Below are positions 9,039 to 18,013 of a DNA stretch of 51,855 nucleotides, piece by piece. Made by a program: the position numbers and the translations under genes. Below the pieces are notes generated by a model. The model saw only the letters and a list, made by a program, of their open reading frames with translations, made no database searches and was not told the DNA's origin. Position 1 is the first letter of the stretch. Each line of letters starts with the position of its first letter. The DNA is from Bacteroidales bacterium (lineage in GTDB: Bacteria > Bacteroidota > Bacteroidia > Bacteroidales > P3): positions 1-51,855 of the forward strand of contig WRCN01000016.1 of NCBI GenBank assembly GCA_009783885.1, written 5' to 3'.

Positions 9039-9814
9039 GTAGGTTTTCCTAGTTCCACCCAAAGTTTCTCCGCGTTGATAAGATCTTGAGGCACATCAAT
9101 AGCTACACCTTTGTGTTTTTGAGTTTCAACCATTCGCACCGTCATACCCATTTCGAGATAGCGGATACACTCCTGACGTTCGCTCAATTCCACTGGCGAT
9201 GGCGGAGTGGAAGCAAAGGCCAGCAAAGCTTTTCGGGTAAAGGCATACAACCCAATATGCAAATAGTAGATCGGAAATTCGGAAGTGGTTACATCGGGTG
9301 TTTCTCGCGTCAGTTTTGACGAAAATGGAATTGGCAAACGTGAAAAATACATCGTATTCATCTGTTTATCGCAAACTACTTTAACACGATTTTCATCAAA
9401 AATATCAGAAACATTGGTCATACGCTGTACAACGCTGACAACGTCAATATCCTTTGCGTCTTGAGCATAAAACGGCGCAATTAATTTTTCCAATGTTTCT
9501 CGGTCGGTAAAAGGCTCGTCGCCTTGCACGTTTACCACAATATCGACATCAGGCAATTGTTGCAAGGCTTCGGCAATACGGTCACTTCCGCAAGCGTGTT
9601 CGGTACAATTCAAAATCGCTTGTCCGCCTGCATCAACAACAGCGTTGTAAATGATTTCGCTATTCGTAACCACATAGACTTCATTAAAAAGTTGCGTATC
9701 TTTCGTTGCCTGATACGTGCGCACAATCACGGGTTTGCCGAGAAGAAGTTTCATTAATTTTCCGTCGAAACGCGATGCGTCGTAGCGTGCAGGGATTAGG
9801 GCGACAACTTTCAT
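9035..9814 (-). CDS. kdsB: 3-deoxy-manno-octulosonate cytidylyltransferase (CMP-KDO synthetase)
   Basis: 259 aa from the ATG at 9814. The frame continues 9 codons upstream, but VALIPARYDASRFDGKLM is the usual N-terminus. Family motifs include NVQGDEPFTDRETL and YYLHIGLYAFTRKALL. The enzyme activates KDO with CTP in the cytoplasm for lipopolysaccharide inner-core assembly. A TACCTTTG promoter box (complement 9831-9838) precedes it. It is a single gene. Confidence 0.95.
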   Translation of the reverse strand: MKVVALIPARYDASRFDGKLMKLLLGKPVIVRTYQATKDTQLFNEVYVVTNSEIIYNAVVDAGGQAILNCTEHACGSDRIAEALQQLPDVDIVVNVQGDEPFTDRETLEKLIAPFYAQDAKDIDVVSVVQRMTNVSDIFDENRVKVVCDKQMNTMYFSRLPIPFSSKLTRETPDVTTSEFPIYYLHIGLYAFTRKALLAFASTPPSPVELSERQECIRYLEMGMTVRMVETQKHKGVAIDVPQDLINAEKLWVELGKPT

Positions 9815-9845
9815 ATGTATATTTTTTCTGCAAAGGTACAAAAAA

Positions 9846-9915
9846 ATTACGAATTACGAATTATCAATTACGAGTGTGGCTTTTTTCATAATTTGTAATT
9901 CGTAATTCGTAATTA
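9846..9915. repeat. AT-rich inverted repeat (ATTACGAATT arms)
   Basis: Left arm AATTACGAATTACGAATTAT (9846 onward) and right arm ATAATTTGTAATTCGTAATT (to about 9915) surround a 25-base centre. The element sits between the divergent kdsB and phosphopantetheinyl transferase genes. A similar AT-rich pair of arms lies at 15043-15158. Confidence 0.7.
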
Positions 9916-9945
9916 AAAAAAACGACATAAGTTTCGTTTTTTTCG

Positions 9946-9953
9946 TATCTTTG
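9946..9953 (+). promoter_or_regulatory. Promoter -7 box four bases before a start codon
   Basis: TATCTTTG followed by CAAA and then the ATG of the phosphopantetheinyl transferase gene, implying a leaderless transcript. No good TTTG element was found at the usual upstream distance. Confidence 0.6.
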
Positions 9954-9957
9954 CAAA

Positions 9958-10605
9958 ATGGTTCTAACATTTTTCGAATTGGAAAAAATCACCGATGAGG
10001 TGTTTGAATTATGGCTAAAGAAATTGCCAAAATTTAGGCAAGACGAAGTTTTACGTTATCGCTTTCGCGATGACCGGGTACGTTCGTTGTGTGCGTATTT
10101 GTTGTTGTGTGTAGGTCTAGGACGAATTGTAGAATATTTTTCTTACAACGAGCACGGCAAGCCTTTGTTGCTTGACGAACATTTACACATCAATCTTTCT
10201 CACGCAAAATCCGCTGTTGTAGCAGGTTTCAGCGAAACACCAATCGGTGTTGATGTAGAATTTATTCGAAAAACGTATCCGAAAATTGTTTGCAAACGTG
10301 TGTTCACACCTTCAGAAATCGCACAAATCGAGAATGCAAACTCCCCCACCCTCGCCTTTTTTAAGTTTTGGACACTCAAAGAAAGTTATGTAAAATGTAT
10401 CGGACAAGGATTGTCATTCCCCTTGAAAACAGTGGAGTTTAAACTGGTCAATGAAAAAATTAGTTGTTCCGACAATCGTTTTATAATTTCAACATTCACA
10501 CAAAATCAGCATCAAATCAGCGTTTGTGCAACAGAACAACAGGCTGTGAGGAATTTGTCTTTTGAGGATTTTTTTGATTTAATAAAAAGATTACCAAGAA
10601 AATAA
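9958..10605 (+). CDS. 4'-phosphopantetheinyl transferase superfamily protein
   Basis: 215 aa, Sfp-type. Magnesium and CoA-binding motifs are visible: INLSHAKSAVVAGFSETPIG, GVDVEFIRK and FFKFWTLKESYVKCIGQGL, the last being the W-x-x-K-E-x-x-x-K signature. It transfers phosphopantetheine from CoA onto carrier proteins. The partner carrier is not in the window. It is transcribed alone from a box that leaves almost no leader. A perfect 11-bp hairpin follows its 3' end. Confidence 0.9.
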   Translation: MVLTFFELEKITDEVFELWLKKLPKFRQDEVLRYRFRDDRVRSLCAYLLLCVGLGRIVEYFSYNEHGKPLLLDEHLHINLSHAKSAVVAGFSETPIGVDVEFIRKTYPKIVCKRVFTPSEIAQIENANSPTLAFFKFWTLKESYVKCIGQGLSFPLKTVEFKLVNEKISCSDNRFIISTFTQNQHQISVCATEQQAVRNLSFEDFFDLIKRLPRK

Positions 10606-10651
10606 AAAATCTTGGTAATCCTAAAAAATTTAATAAAATCTCGGTTCAGAC
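10589..10651. terminator. Hairpin and GGTTCAGAC repeat between convergent genes
   Basis: GATTACCAAGA (10589-10599) pairs perfectly with TCTTGGTAATC (10610-10620) around an A-rich loop. The 41 bases from 10611 to 10651 (ending GGTTCAGAC) match 32 of 41 bases at 27253-27293, another convergent junction, where the repeat also runs up to a minus-strand stop codon. It probably acts as a two-way terminator. Confidence 0.7.
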
Positions 10652-12363
10652 TATTTGTATTCCGTTAAATCTTTAACCGCACAATCGTTAATCATCGCTT
10701 CATGTTTTGCGATTTCCGCCTTCCCCATACGAACAAACAACGTTGCAGATTTCGTGAAACAGTCACAACGATTGGCATCAATCAACAACAGATAACCCAT
10801 TATGATATAGCCTGCCATTTCAACTAAACGGCGTGCGTGGAAATCTAGGTATTCGCCATCATTTGCATCTTGAACTTTTTTCACGGCGGTTTCATAGCGT
10901 GCCGTCATAGCGATAAGTTCTTTGCGCAAATATTCCAAATCTGCCTTCAATGGCGTAACTTCGTAGTTTTCTCTGATGAGTTTGAGATAGTTTCCATTCA
11001 CAACGTGACGAATTGCAGCAACCGCTTGTAACTGCGAAGTTCCTTCGTAAATCGTTGTAATCCGCGCATCGCGATACATACGCTCAATCGGATAATCTTT
11101 CATAAAGCCTGATCCGGCGTGCACTTGTTGCGAATCGTAACACACTTGATTGCTCCACTCGCTCGTAAACATTTTTAGCATCGGCGTAAGCATATCGGCG
11201 TTGCGTTGACAAAGTTTCGCGTCTGCTTTTTCTTCGGGAGTAAGCACGCGACCGCACTCTCTCACAAGCATATCGTAGGATTTGCACAAATCTACATAAC
11301 GAGATGTTTCATATAAAATCGTACGTCCGGCATCTGTTTTTGTACGCATTGATGCTAACATTTCGTAAACTGCCGGAAAATTGATAATCGTTTTTTTGTA
11401 TTGTTCGCGTTCTTGAGCATACTTAAAAGCCTCGCGATAAGCGGCTTCCATCAATCCTACGGATTGTGCGCCAACACCCAAACGTGCGCCGTTCATCAAC
11501 GACATCACGTATTTAATGAGGCCTAATCTCCTGTCGCCAACTATTTGTGCAGGAGCATTCGTAAACACCAACTCCGCAGTTGGTGAGCCTTTTATACCCA
11601 TTTTGTTTTCCAAACGGCGAATGGTCAACCCACCATCTCTACGATCGAAAACGAAATACGACAAACCACGCCCGTCGGTTGTTCCTTCTTCCGAACGTGC
11701 CAACACCAATTTGATATTTGCCCCGCCGTTTGTGATGAAACGTTTTACTCCGTTCAAACGCCAACAACTGCTTTTTTCGTCCCAAGTGGCTTTCAGTTGA
11801 ACCGCCTGCAGATCAGATCCGGCATCAGGTTCAGTCAAATCCATTGAGCATGTTTCGCCTGCGTTGATTTGCGGCAAAAATTTATTTTTTAACTCTTCCG
11901 AAGCAAATTCATGAATAGTTTCGGCACAGTCTTGAAGTCCCCAAATGTTACCAAAACCGGCATCTGCACGAGATGTAAGTTCAGCCGCCATCACATAAGG
12001 CACCATCGAAAAGTTCAAACCATCGTATTTACGCGGAAGCGACATACCGTAAAGTCCAGCTTGTGTCAAAGCATCGTGATTTTGCTGTGTTCCACGAGCA
12101 TAAACGACTTCATTGTTTACAATTTTCGGCCCTTCGGCGTCCACTTCTTCTGCGTTTGGTGCAATGATTTCGGCGCAGATTTCTCCAACGATTTCGAGAA
12201 CTTTGTCGTAACTATCTAAAGCATCCTCGAAATCCGCAGGAGCATAGTCGTATTTACCTTTGTCGGCATAATTATTTTCTTTCAAATCCACACATTTTTT
12301 CATCATTGGATGATCAAGGTAGAATTTCAGGGACTTATTGTCGCTATAAAAATTATTTTCCAT
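10651..12363 (-). CDS. Acyl-CoA dehydrogenase family protein
   Basis: 570 aa, longer than the usual ~380 because of a C-terminal extension. FAD/acyl-CoA motifs include GETCSMDLTEPDAGSDLQAV, RFITNGG and the C-terminal ARITTIYEGTSQLQAVAAIR, where the YEGTS glutamate is the usual catalytic-base region. It oxidises an acyl-CoA at the alpha-beta bond and passes electrons to the electron-transfer flavoprotein. It is third in the transcript after etfB and etfA, with 3 bases between etfA and this gene. Acyl chain length cannot be judged. Confidence 0.92.
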   Translation of the reverse strand: MENNFYSDNKSLKFYLDHPMMKKCVDLKENNYADKGKYDYAPADFEDALDSYDKVLEIVGEICAEIIAPNAEEVDAEGPKIVNNEVVYARGTQQNHDALTQAGLYGMSLPRKYDGLNFSMVPYVMAAELTSRADAGFGNIWGLQDCAETIHEFASEELKNKFLPQINAGETCSMDLTEPDAGSDLQAVQLKATWDEKSSCWRLNGVKRFITNGGANIKLVLARSEEGTTDGRGLSYFVFDRRDGGLTIRRLENKMGIKGSPTAELVFTNAPAQIVGDRRLGLIKYVMSLMNGARLGVGAQSVGLMEAAYREAFKYAQEREQYKKTIINFPAVYEMLASMRTKTDAGRTILYETSRYVDLCKSYDMLVRECGRVLTPEEKADAKLCQRNADMLTPMLKMFTSEWSNQVCYDSQQVHAGSGFMKDYPIERMYRDARITTIYEGTSQLQAVAAIRHVVNGNYLKLIRENYEVTPLKADLEYLRKELIAMTARYETAVKKVQDANDGEYLDFHARRLVEMAGYIIMGYLLLIDANRCDCFTKSATLFVRMGKAEIAKHEAMINDCAVKDLTEYK

Positions 12364-12366
12364 ATC

Positions 12367-13389
12367 TTATTTCGAATTTGCTCTGTAATACTTAATCATT
12401 TTTGGTAACACCTCGTTCAAATCGCCGATAATTGTGTAATCCGCAAGGGCGTTGATCGGTGCTTTTTCGTCGGTATTGATGGAAATAATCTTGGCCGATT
12501 CTTCCATGCCGGCACGGTGTTGAACGGCTCCAGAGATTCCGCAAGCGATGTACAATTTCGGACGAACCGTTACACCTGTTTGACCGATTTGACGCTCAGG
12601 CTCCGCAAAACCACCGTCGACAGCAGCACGCGTAGCACCAACTTCGCCACCGATTGCCGCCGCCAAGTCAAATAATTTTTGGAAATTATCTTTCGAACCA
12701 ACGCCATAACCACCGGAAACAATAATTCCCGCATTTTTGATGTTGATTTTTTGCTGTTCAATTTGACGATTGATAATTTCGCAAACAAAATCCACATCAT
12801 TCGTAAATTTCTTTACGTCAATGGATTTAAGTATGCCTTTGTGATTTTCGTTGAACACTTCTTTTTTCATTACACCTTCGCGAACAGTTGCCATTTGTGG
12901 GCGAGTTTCAGGGTTCACAATTGTTGCAATGATATTTCCTCCGAAAGCGGGACGAATTTGATAGAGTAGATTTTGATACGTTTTTCCTGCTTTTTTGTCC
13001 TCATGTTCACCAATTTCGAGTGATGTGCAATCTGCGGTCAGACCGCAACGCAACGTGGAGGCCACACGCGGAGCCAAGTCGCGACCAACGGAAGTAGCAC
13101 CAAACAAAGCGATTTGCGGATTTTCCTGTTTGAATAAATTCACCACAATCGAAGTATGCGGTAAAGTTGAGAATGGAAACAAACGTGCGTCTTTCGCTTG
13201 ATGAATCACATCTACGCCAAGCGGATAAAGTTGTTGTTCCAAATTTTTCACCTCGTCGCCAATCACTATGGCTTCAAGGTTCACACCTAATTCATTTGCC
13301 AACTTTCGGCCTTTGGAACAAAGCTCCAAACTCACATCCGCAATCAGTTGGTCTTCGGTGATTTCGCAATATACAAATACGTTATTCAT
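12367..13389 (-). CDS. etfA: Electron transfer flavoprotein subunit alpha
   Basis: 340 aa. N-terminal alpha/beta domain and a C-terminal FAD-binding domain with GATRAAVDGGF, GQTGVTVRPKLYIACGISG and a late SINTDEKAPI. It forms a heterodimer with EtfB and carries electrons from the neighbouring acyl-CoA dehydrogenase. It is separated from the upstream etfB by a 70-base palindromic repeat. Confidence 0.95.
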   Translation of the reverse strand: MNNVFVYCEITEDQLIADVSLELCSKGRKLANELGVNLEAIVIGDEVKNLEQQLYPLGVDVIHQAKDARLFPFSTLPHTSIVVNLFKQENPQIALFGATSVGRDLAPRVASTLRCGLTADCTSLEIGEHEDKKAGKTYQNLLYQIRPAFGGNIIATIVNPETRPQMATVREGVMKKEVFNENHKGILKSIDVKKFTNDVDFVCEIINRQIEQQKINIKNAGIIVSGGYGVGSKDNFQKLFDLAAAIGGEVGATRAAVDGGFAEPERQIGQTGVTVRPKLYIACGISGAVQHRAGMEESAKIISINTDEKAPINALADYTIIGDLNEVLPKMIKYYRANSK

Positions 13390-13410
13390 TTTTTTGTTTT
13401 TTTATTTTTT

Positions 13411-13482
13411 GTCGTCATGTCGAGCGTAGTCGAGACATCCCATAGCGAGGGGATTCCTCGACTGCGCTCGGAATGACGCGTT
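13411..13482. repeat. CATGTCGAG/GGAATGACG repeat inside the etf operon
   Basis: Reads GTCATGTCGAGCGTAGTCG, then GAGACATCCCATAGCGAGG, then GGATTCCTCGACTGCGCTCG and GAATGACG. It is nearly identical to 23707-23772 and to the inverse of 4134-4199. It fills the etfB-etfA junction within what should be one transcript, so it could reduce etfA expression or mark an RNA processing site. Confidence 0.85.
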
Positions 13483-13484
13483 AA

Positions 13485-14357
13485 TTAGCCAATAACATGA
13501 GAATCTATCAATTCCTTCATCAATTTATTCATATCATCATCCGATGTAGTCAGCACAATAGAATCTTTGGCTGTAAGAACCACATTTTCAATGGCCTTTA
13601 CTTTGGTTGGAGAGCCTGTCAAACCAAGTTGTTCGGGCTGTGCATCCAAATCGGCTGCAGTCCATTCAACGATGTTAAGATACGGACATTCGCAGAGCAA
13701 TGCCGTGTAATCTTTATCTTCGGATTGAATTTCGGTTGTGGTGCGAGCGTGTTTGTATTTCATCACTCGTTTCGCGTGACGTGCACGACATTCATCTGCC
13801 GAGCCATGTACCGTAACCAACGCCGGAAGTGGAGATTTTACCGTTTCCACACCACGTTCCAAACGACGTTTAATCGTAACAGACTTTTTATCACAAGCGA
13901 TAAATTCTTCAGCATAGGTAATTTGTGGAATGCCTAATTTTTCAGCGGTTTGCGGACCAACTTGCGCCGTATCACCGTCAATCGCTTGACGACCGCAGAA
14001 AATTTAATCCACATTACCTAATTTTTTAATCGCCATGGCAGTGGTATACGATGTTGCCAGCGTATCTGCACCTGCAAATTTCATGTCTGTAATCAGATAA
14101 CCACCATCTGCACCACGATACATGGATTCGCGAATGATTTCCGCAGCACGCGGAGGTCCCATAGTCAACACAAAAAGTTCTGCGCCTTCGATACTGTTTT
14201 TTACTTTAATTGCCATTTCCAACGCATTCAAATCCTCAGGATTAAAAATAGCAGGAAGCGCAGCACGATTGATGGTGCCGTCCTCTTTCATGGCATCTTT
14301 GCCCACATTTCGCGTGTCGGGCACTTGTTTTGCTAATACCACAATTCTAAAACTCAT
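13485..14357 (-). pseudogene. etfB: Electron transfer flavoprotein subunit beta, interrupted by one in-frame TAA
   Basis: From ATG 14357 the frame gives a normal EtfB start (MSFRIVVLAKQVPDTRNVGK) and stops at TAA (14004-14006) after 117 codons. The same frame then continues directly as IFCGRQAIDGDTAQVGPQ to the normal end at 13485. Total length would be 290 codons, the expected size. The codon lost lies in the conserved D-(L/V)-I/V-F-C-G-R-Q block, so the simplest change is one base, TTA (Leu) to TAA. No other damage is seen. It could be a recent nonsense mutation, a sequencing error, or read-through. A TATCTTTG box (complement 14392-14399) lies upstream. Confidence 0.9.
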
Positions 14358-14435
14358 AAAGTTAGGGTTTTATTTCACTTTTTTTTACTTGCAAAGATAC
14401 GTTTTTTTTTTGAAATGACCAAAAAAATGTTGGTA

Positions 14436-14981
14436 TTACTCACCTTTTTGCCCCACAAAATAATCATTCTTATCTTTAAAAAGCACGTTAAATGTGGTGA
14501 GCGAACCATAAATCCGCGTGATGTATTGTTGCAAACCAACCCTGTCTTGGTCAGTTAATTTCGGATGAGAATTAATGTTTTGTTCGAGTACTCTTAATCT
14601 GTCGCGAACCATTACGATTTTGTGAAAAAATGTTTCGATAGGAATCTCTTTACCTTGTACATCGGGTTTCCCGGCTTCGAGTTTAAGCGTTCCGCCTTCC
14701 CATTTTTCGGCAATTTCAACAGGATGGTCGATGCCGTTATGTTGAAATAAAATATCCTCCAAAATAATGCGCATATCATCGTAAGAAAATACACCATTAT
14801 CCAAAGAGTCGCTGCTTTCGGCTTTTTCAACAATCGTAAAATCGGAGAGATTGGATTTTGAAAATGACAGCTTTCCGCCACGTTCAAAAATAACTTCAAT
14901 TGTGCTGAAATCGTCTTTGACAACCATGCCTTCGCCATAGCGTTCGTGGTCTACCGTAGTGCCTTTGGTAATTTTTTCCAT
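14436..14981 (-). CDS. Conserved hypothetical protein with an N-terminal Tudor-like (UvrD/PcrA-tail-like) motif
   Basis: 181 aa, soluble. Residues 5-45 (KGTTVDHERYGEGMVVKDD, then a short strand-rich stretch) resemble the small beta domain at the C-terminus of UvrD/PcrA helicases, which binds RNA polymerase. The rest is helical and charged, with no motif I recognise. A TATCTTTG box (complement 15004-15011) is 22 bases upstream. It is a single gene with no informative neighbour. Function unknown. Confidence 0.7.
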   Translation of the reverse strand: MEKITKGTTVDHERYGEGMVVKDDFSTIEVIFERGGKLSFSKSNLSDFTIVEKAESSDSLDNGVFSYDDMRIILEDILFQHNGIDHPVEIAEKWEGGTLKLEAGKPDVQGKEIPIETFFHKIVMVRDRLRVLEQNINSHPKLTDQDRVGLQQYITRIYGSLTTFNVLFKDKNDYFVGQKGE

Positions 14982-15042
14982 AATTTATGTTTAATTTTTT
15001 TTGCAAAGATACGAAAAAAAACGAAATGTAATTTTGTCTTTT

Positions 15043-15158
15043 AGTTATGAGTTTGTAATTTAATGAATACGATTTGGCGAAGCATGCTCATTGAGAGCGA
15101 AATCCGAAATAACCGAGGCGAAGCCAAGTGAACGACTCATAATTCATAATTCATAACT
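15043..15158. repeat. AT-rich inverted arms around a GC-richer core
   Basis: Left arm AGTTATGAGTTTGTAATTTA (15043 on) and right arm ATTCATAATTCATAACT (to 15158) flank about 67 bases (GGCGAAGCATGCTCATTGAG ... GAGGCGAAGCCAAGTG). The gap lies between divergent genes and shows no coding signal. The element stops just before the promoter of the CDGSH gene (TATCTTTG 15166-15173). Confidence 0.6.
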
Positions 15159-15202
15159 TTTTTGTATCTTTGCAAAAAAATTAATCCATAAATCTAAAAA
15201 TA

Positions 15203-15889
15203 ATGCCTACAAAAAAAACAATTCAAATCCTTAAAAACGGCCCTTATTTGGTTAGCGCCGATATTCCTTTAAAAAAAATAAAAATTCACCCGTTTGAGCC
15301 AGTTCATGTTAAAGATTACGATCCAACGCCTTATGTTCATAACGGCTATTATGCTTTATGTCGTTGTGGACACAGTAAGAATGCACCTTTTTGCGACGGA
15401 AATCACGCTGTAGTTGACTTTATTGGTAAAGAGACGGCATCCGAAACGTCTTATGCAGAGCGCGCCGAAGTTATGGAGGGAGAAACGATGAATCTTTTAG
15501 ACGATGATCGATGTGCTTATGCACGCTTTTGTCACCGGAAGCACGGAAGTGTTTGGGATCTGATGCAAAATGATGAGGCTTATAAACAGGAAATCATCGA
15601 AGGCGCTTCGCTTTGTCCGGCAGGACGACTTACGGCCATAGATATAGAGCATGGCGTGTATGAAAAAAAATATGAACCTCAAATCATCGTAGCCGAAGAT
15701 CCGCAAAAAGACGTGAGTGCCGGGTTGTTTGTACAAGGCGGTATTGTTCTAATTGGTGCTGACGGTACGGAATATGAAGTTCGAAACCGTGTAGCCTTAT
15801 GCCGTTGCGGAAATTCACAGAACAAACCTTTTTGTGATGCCACGCATGTGTCATGCGGATATCAAGCAGATTACGGTATAGAAGATTAA
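15203..15889 (+). CDS. Double CDGSH iron-sulfur protein with a central Fer4_19-like domain
   Basis: 228 aa. Two CDGSH-type [2Fe-2S] sites with three Cys and one His each: CRCGHSKNAPFCDGNH (Cys53, Cys55, Cys64, His68) and CRCGNSQNKPFCDATH (Cys200, Cys202, Cys211, His215). Between them lies a divergent ferredoxin-like part (CAYARFCHRKHGSVW ... GASLCPAGRLTAID). The protein probably carries electrons or Fe-S clusters in the cytoplasm; partners are unknown. It lies 19 bases upstream of hutU and shares its transcript, which may be coincidental. Confidence 0.9.
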   Translation: MPTKKTIQILKNGPYLVSADIPLKKIKIHPFEPVHVKDYDPTPYVHNGYYALCRCGHSKNAPFCDGNHAVVDFIGKETASETSYAERAEVMEGETMNLLDDDRCAYARFCHRKHGSVWDLMQNDEAYKQEIIEGASLCPAGRLTAIDIEHGVYEKKYEPQIIVAEDPQKDVSAGLFVQGGIVLIGADGTEYEVRNRVALCRCGNSQNKPFCDATHVSCGYQADYGIED

Positions 15890-15908
15890 AAAATAAAAAA
15901 ATAAAATT

Positions 15909-17942
15909 ATGTCAGATTTTAAATCTCAAATTCGTCAAGGTATTCCGGATGTTTTACCTGCTCCGCAAGCGTATGACACAAGTGTAAATCACGCGCCCAA
16001 GCGTAAAGACATTTTAACTACCGATGAAAAAAAATTAGCGCTTCGCAATGCGTTGCGATATTTTGAACCGAAACATCATGCCGTTCTTTTGCCCGAATTT
16101 AAAGAGGAATTGGACAAGTATGGACGAATTTACATGTATCGTTTTCGTCCGACTTACAACATGTACGCACGTCCGATTGATGAATATCCCGCCAAATCCA
16201 AGCAGGCTGCGGCCATCATGCTCATGACTCAAAATAATTTGGATTACGCTGTAGCGCAACATCCGCACGAACTCATCACTTACGGCGGAAATGGTGCAGT
16301 TTTCCAGAACTGGGCACAGTATCTGCTCACAATGAAATATCTTTCGGAAATGACTGATGAGCAAACGCTCGTAATGTACAGCGGACATCCGATGGGCTTG
16401 TTTCCATCGCACAAAGATGCACCACGCGTAGTTGTTACCAACGGTATGATGATTCCGAATTATTCCAAACCCGACGATTGGGAACGTTTCAACGCCCTCG
16501 GCGTAACGCAATACGGGCAAATGACGGCAGGTTCGTACATGTATATCGGACCACAAGGCATTGTGCATGGAACAACGATTACGGTGATGAATGCGATACG
16601 GAAAATTTCGAATATGGGCGGGCAAACCCCGCCCGTACAGGCGAATGCAAATGTAGGGGCGGGGTCCGCCCGCCCCATATTGTTCATCACATCAGGTTTA
16701 GGCGGCATGTCCGGCGCACAGCCAAAGGCCGGAAACATCGCAGGTTGCGTTTCAATCACGGCAGAAATCAATCCAAAAGCGACGCACACACGCCATTCAC
16801 AAGGTTGGGTAGACGAAGTGTACGATGACCTTGACAAACTTTTTGCACGTGTAAAAGAGGTGCAAAATCAAAAGGGCGTTCGTTCATTTGCGTATCAAGG
16901 AAACATTGTGGATTTGTGGGAATACTGCGCGAAACACGGCATTAAAGTGGATATCGGTTCCGACCAAACTTCGCTGCACAATCCTTGGGCAGGCGGATAT
17001 TATCCCGTTGGATTAACGTTTGAAGAATCCAACAAAATGATGGCGGAACAGCCCGATTTATTCAAACAAAAAATTCAGGAAACCTTGCGTAGGCACGTAA
17101 ATGCAGTAAACACCTGTGTAAAAAACGGCACATACTTTTTCGATTACGGAAACGCGTTTTTGTTGGAAGCCAGTCGTGCAGGTGCTGATATTTTGAATGA
17201 AAAAGGAAGTTTCAAATATCCGTCTTACGTGCAAGATATTATGGGGCCGATGTGTTTTGATTACGGTTTTGGACCATTCCGCTGGGTGTGCACATCGGGC
17301 AAAGCAGAAGATTTGGATTTATCCGACCAAATCGCCATGCAAGTTTTGGAAGACATGTCTAAAACTTCGCCAACGGAAATTCAACAGCAAATGCGCGACA
17401 ACATTCAGTGGATACGGGGCGCAAAAGAAAATAAATTGGTTGTAGGCTCGCAAGCCCGTATTCTGTATGCCGATGCAGAAGGTCGCACAAAAATCGCCGA
17501 AGCATTTAACAAAGCAATTAAGGCAGGGAAAATTTCCGCACCGATTGTTTTAGGTCGCGATCATCACGATGTTTCGGGAACGGATTCACCGTTTAGAGAA
17601 ACCTCGAATATCTACGATGGTTCAAGTTTTACTGCGGATATGGCAATTCACAATGTGATTGGCGATTCGTTTCGCGGTGCAACTTGGGTGAGCATTCACA
17701 ACGGCGGTGGTGTAGGTTGGGGCGAAGTGATCAACGGCGGTTTCGGTATGGTTTTGGATGGTTCTGACGATGCCGATCGACGCTTAAAATCCATGTTGTT
17801 TTGGGACGTGAACAATGGCATTTCTCGCCGTTCGTGGGCACGCAACGAAGGCGCTATTTTTGCCATCAAACGTGCGATGGAAACCAATCCGAATTTGAAA
17901 GTTACACTTCCGAATTTGGTGGATGACGCATTGTTTTTATAA
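15909..17942 (+). CDS. hutU: Urocanate hydratase with a repeat-encoded insert
   Basis: 677 aa, large-type urocanase. Key blocks: FITSGLGGMSGAQPKAGNIA (NAD-binding region), GSDQTSLHNPWAGGYYPVG, the active-site cysteine in RWVCTSGKAEDL (Cys461) and GRDHHDVSGTDSPFRE. It converts urocanate to imidazolonepropionate in histidine breakdown, using tightly bound NAD. No hutH, hutI or ftcD is nearby. Oddity: codons 235-258 (16611-16682) are made of a 71-base palindrome of the GTAGGGGCG repeat family, adding about 20 residues rich in Gly, Pro and Ala just before the NAD-binding block. Confidence 0.95.
   Translation: MSDFKSQIRQGIPDVLPAPQAYDTSVNHAPKRKDILTTDEKKLALRNALRYFEPKHHAVLLPEFKEELDKYGRIYMYRFRPTYNMYARPIDEYPAKSKQAAAIMLMTQNNLDYAVAQHPHELITYGGNGAVFQNWAQYLLTMKYLSEMTDEQTLVMYSGHPMGLFPSHKDAPRVVVTNGMMIPNYSKPDDWERFNALGVTQYGQMTAGSYMYIGPQGIVHGTTITVMNAIRKISNMGGQTPPVQANANVGAGSARPILFITSGLGGMSGAQPKAGNIAGCVSITAEINPKATHTRHSQGWVDEVYDDLDKLFARVKEVQNQKGVRSFAYQGNIVDLWEYCAKHGIKVDIGSDQTSLHNPWAGGYYPVGLTFEESNKMMAEQPDLFKQKIQETLRRHVNAVNTCVKNGTYFFDYGNAFLLEASRAGADILNEKGSFKYPSYVQDIMGPMCFDYGFGPFRWVCTSGKAEDLDLSDQIAMQVLEDMSKTSPTEIQQQMRDNIQWIRGAKENKLVVGSQARILYADAEGRTKIAEAFNKAIKAGKISAPIVLGRDHHDVSGTDSPFRETSNIYDGSSFTADMAIHNVIGDSFRGATWVSIHNGGGVGWGEVINGGFGMVLDGSDDADRRLKSMLFWDVNNGISRRSWARNEGAIFAIKRAMETNPNLKVTLPNLVDDALFL
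16611..16681. repeat. GTAGGGGCG palindromic element read in frame inside hutU
   Basis: Two inverted copies of a 28-29 base unit: minus-strand TGTACGGGCGGGGTTTGCCC at 16612-16639 and TGTAGGGGCGGGGTCCGCCC on the plus strand at 16652-16680. They are separated by GGCGAATGCAAA and bounded by AATAT/ATATT. The arms pair almost completely, so the mRNA should form a very stable hairpin inside the gene. Confidence 0.9.
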
Positions 17943-18013
17943 TGGAAACAAAAAAACGAATACTACAAAGACAGAAAAATTCACAAAAATCTGGTAGTTT
18001 CGAAAATTTGTTG

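Noticed and set aside
9846..9915. Coding frame with LRITNYQLRV
   Set aside because: It is a translation of the ATTACGAATT inverted repeat, seen as a false peptide in many Bacteroidetes genomes.
13485..13862. Separate 125-aa gene starting MERGVETVKS
   Set aside because: It is the C-terminal half of EtfB in the same frame as the N-terminal half; the Met is internal.
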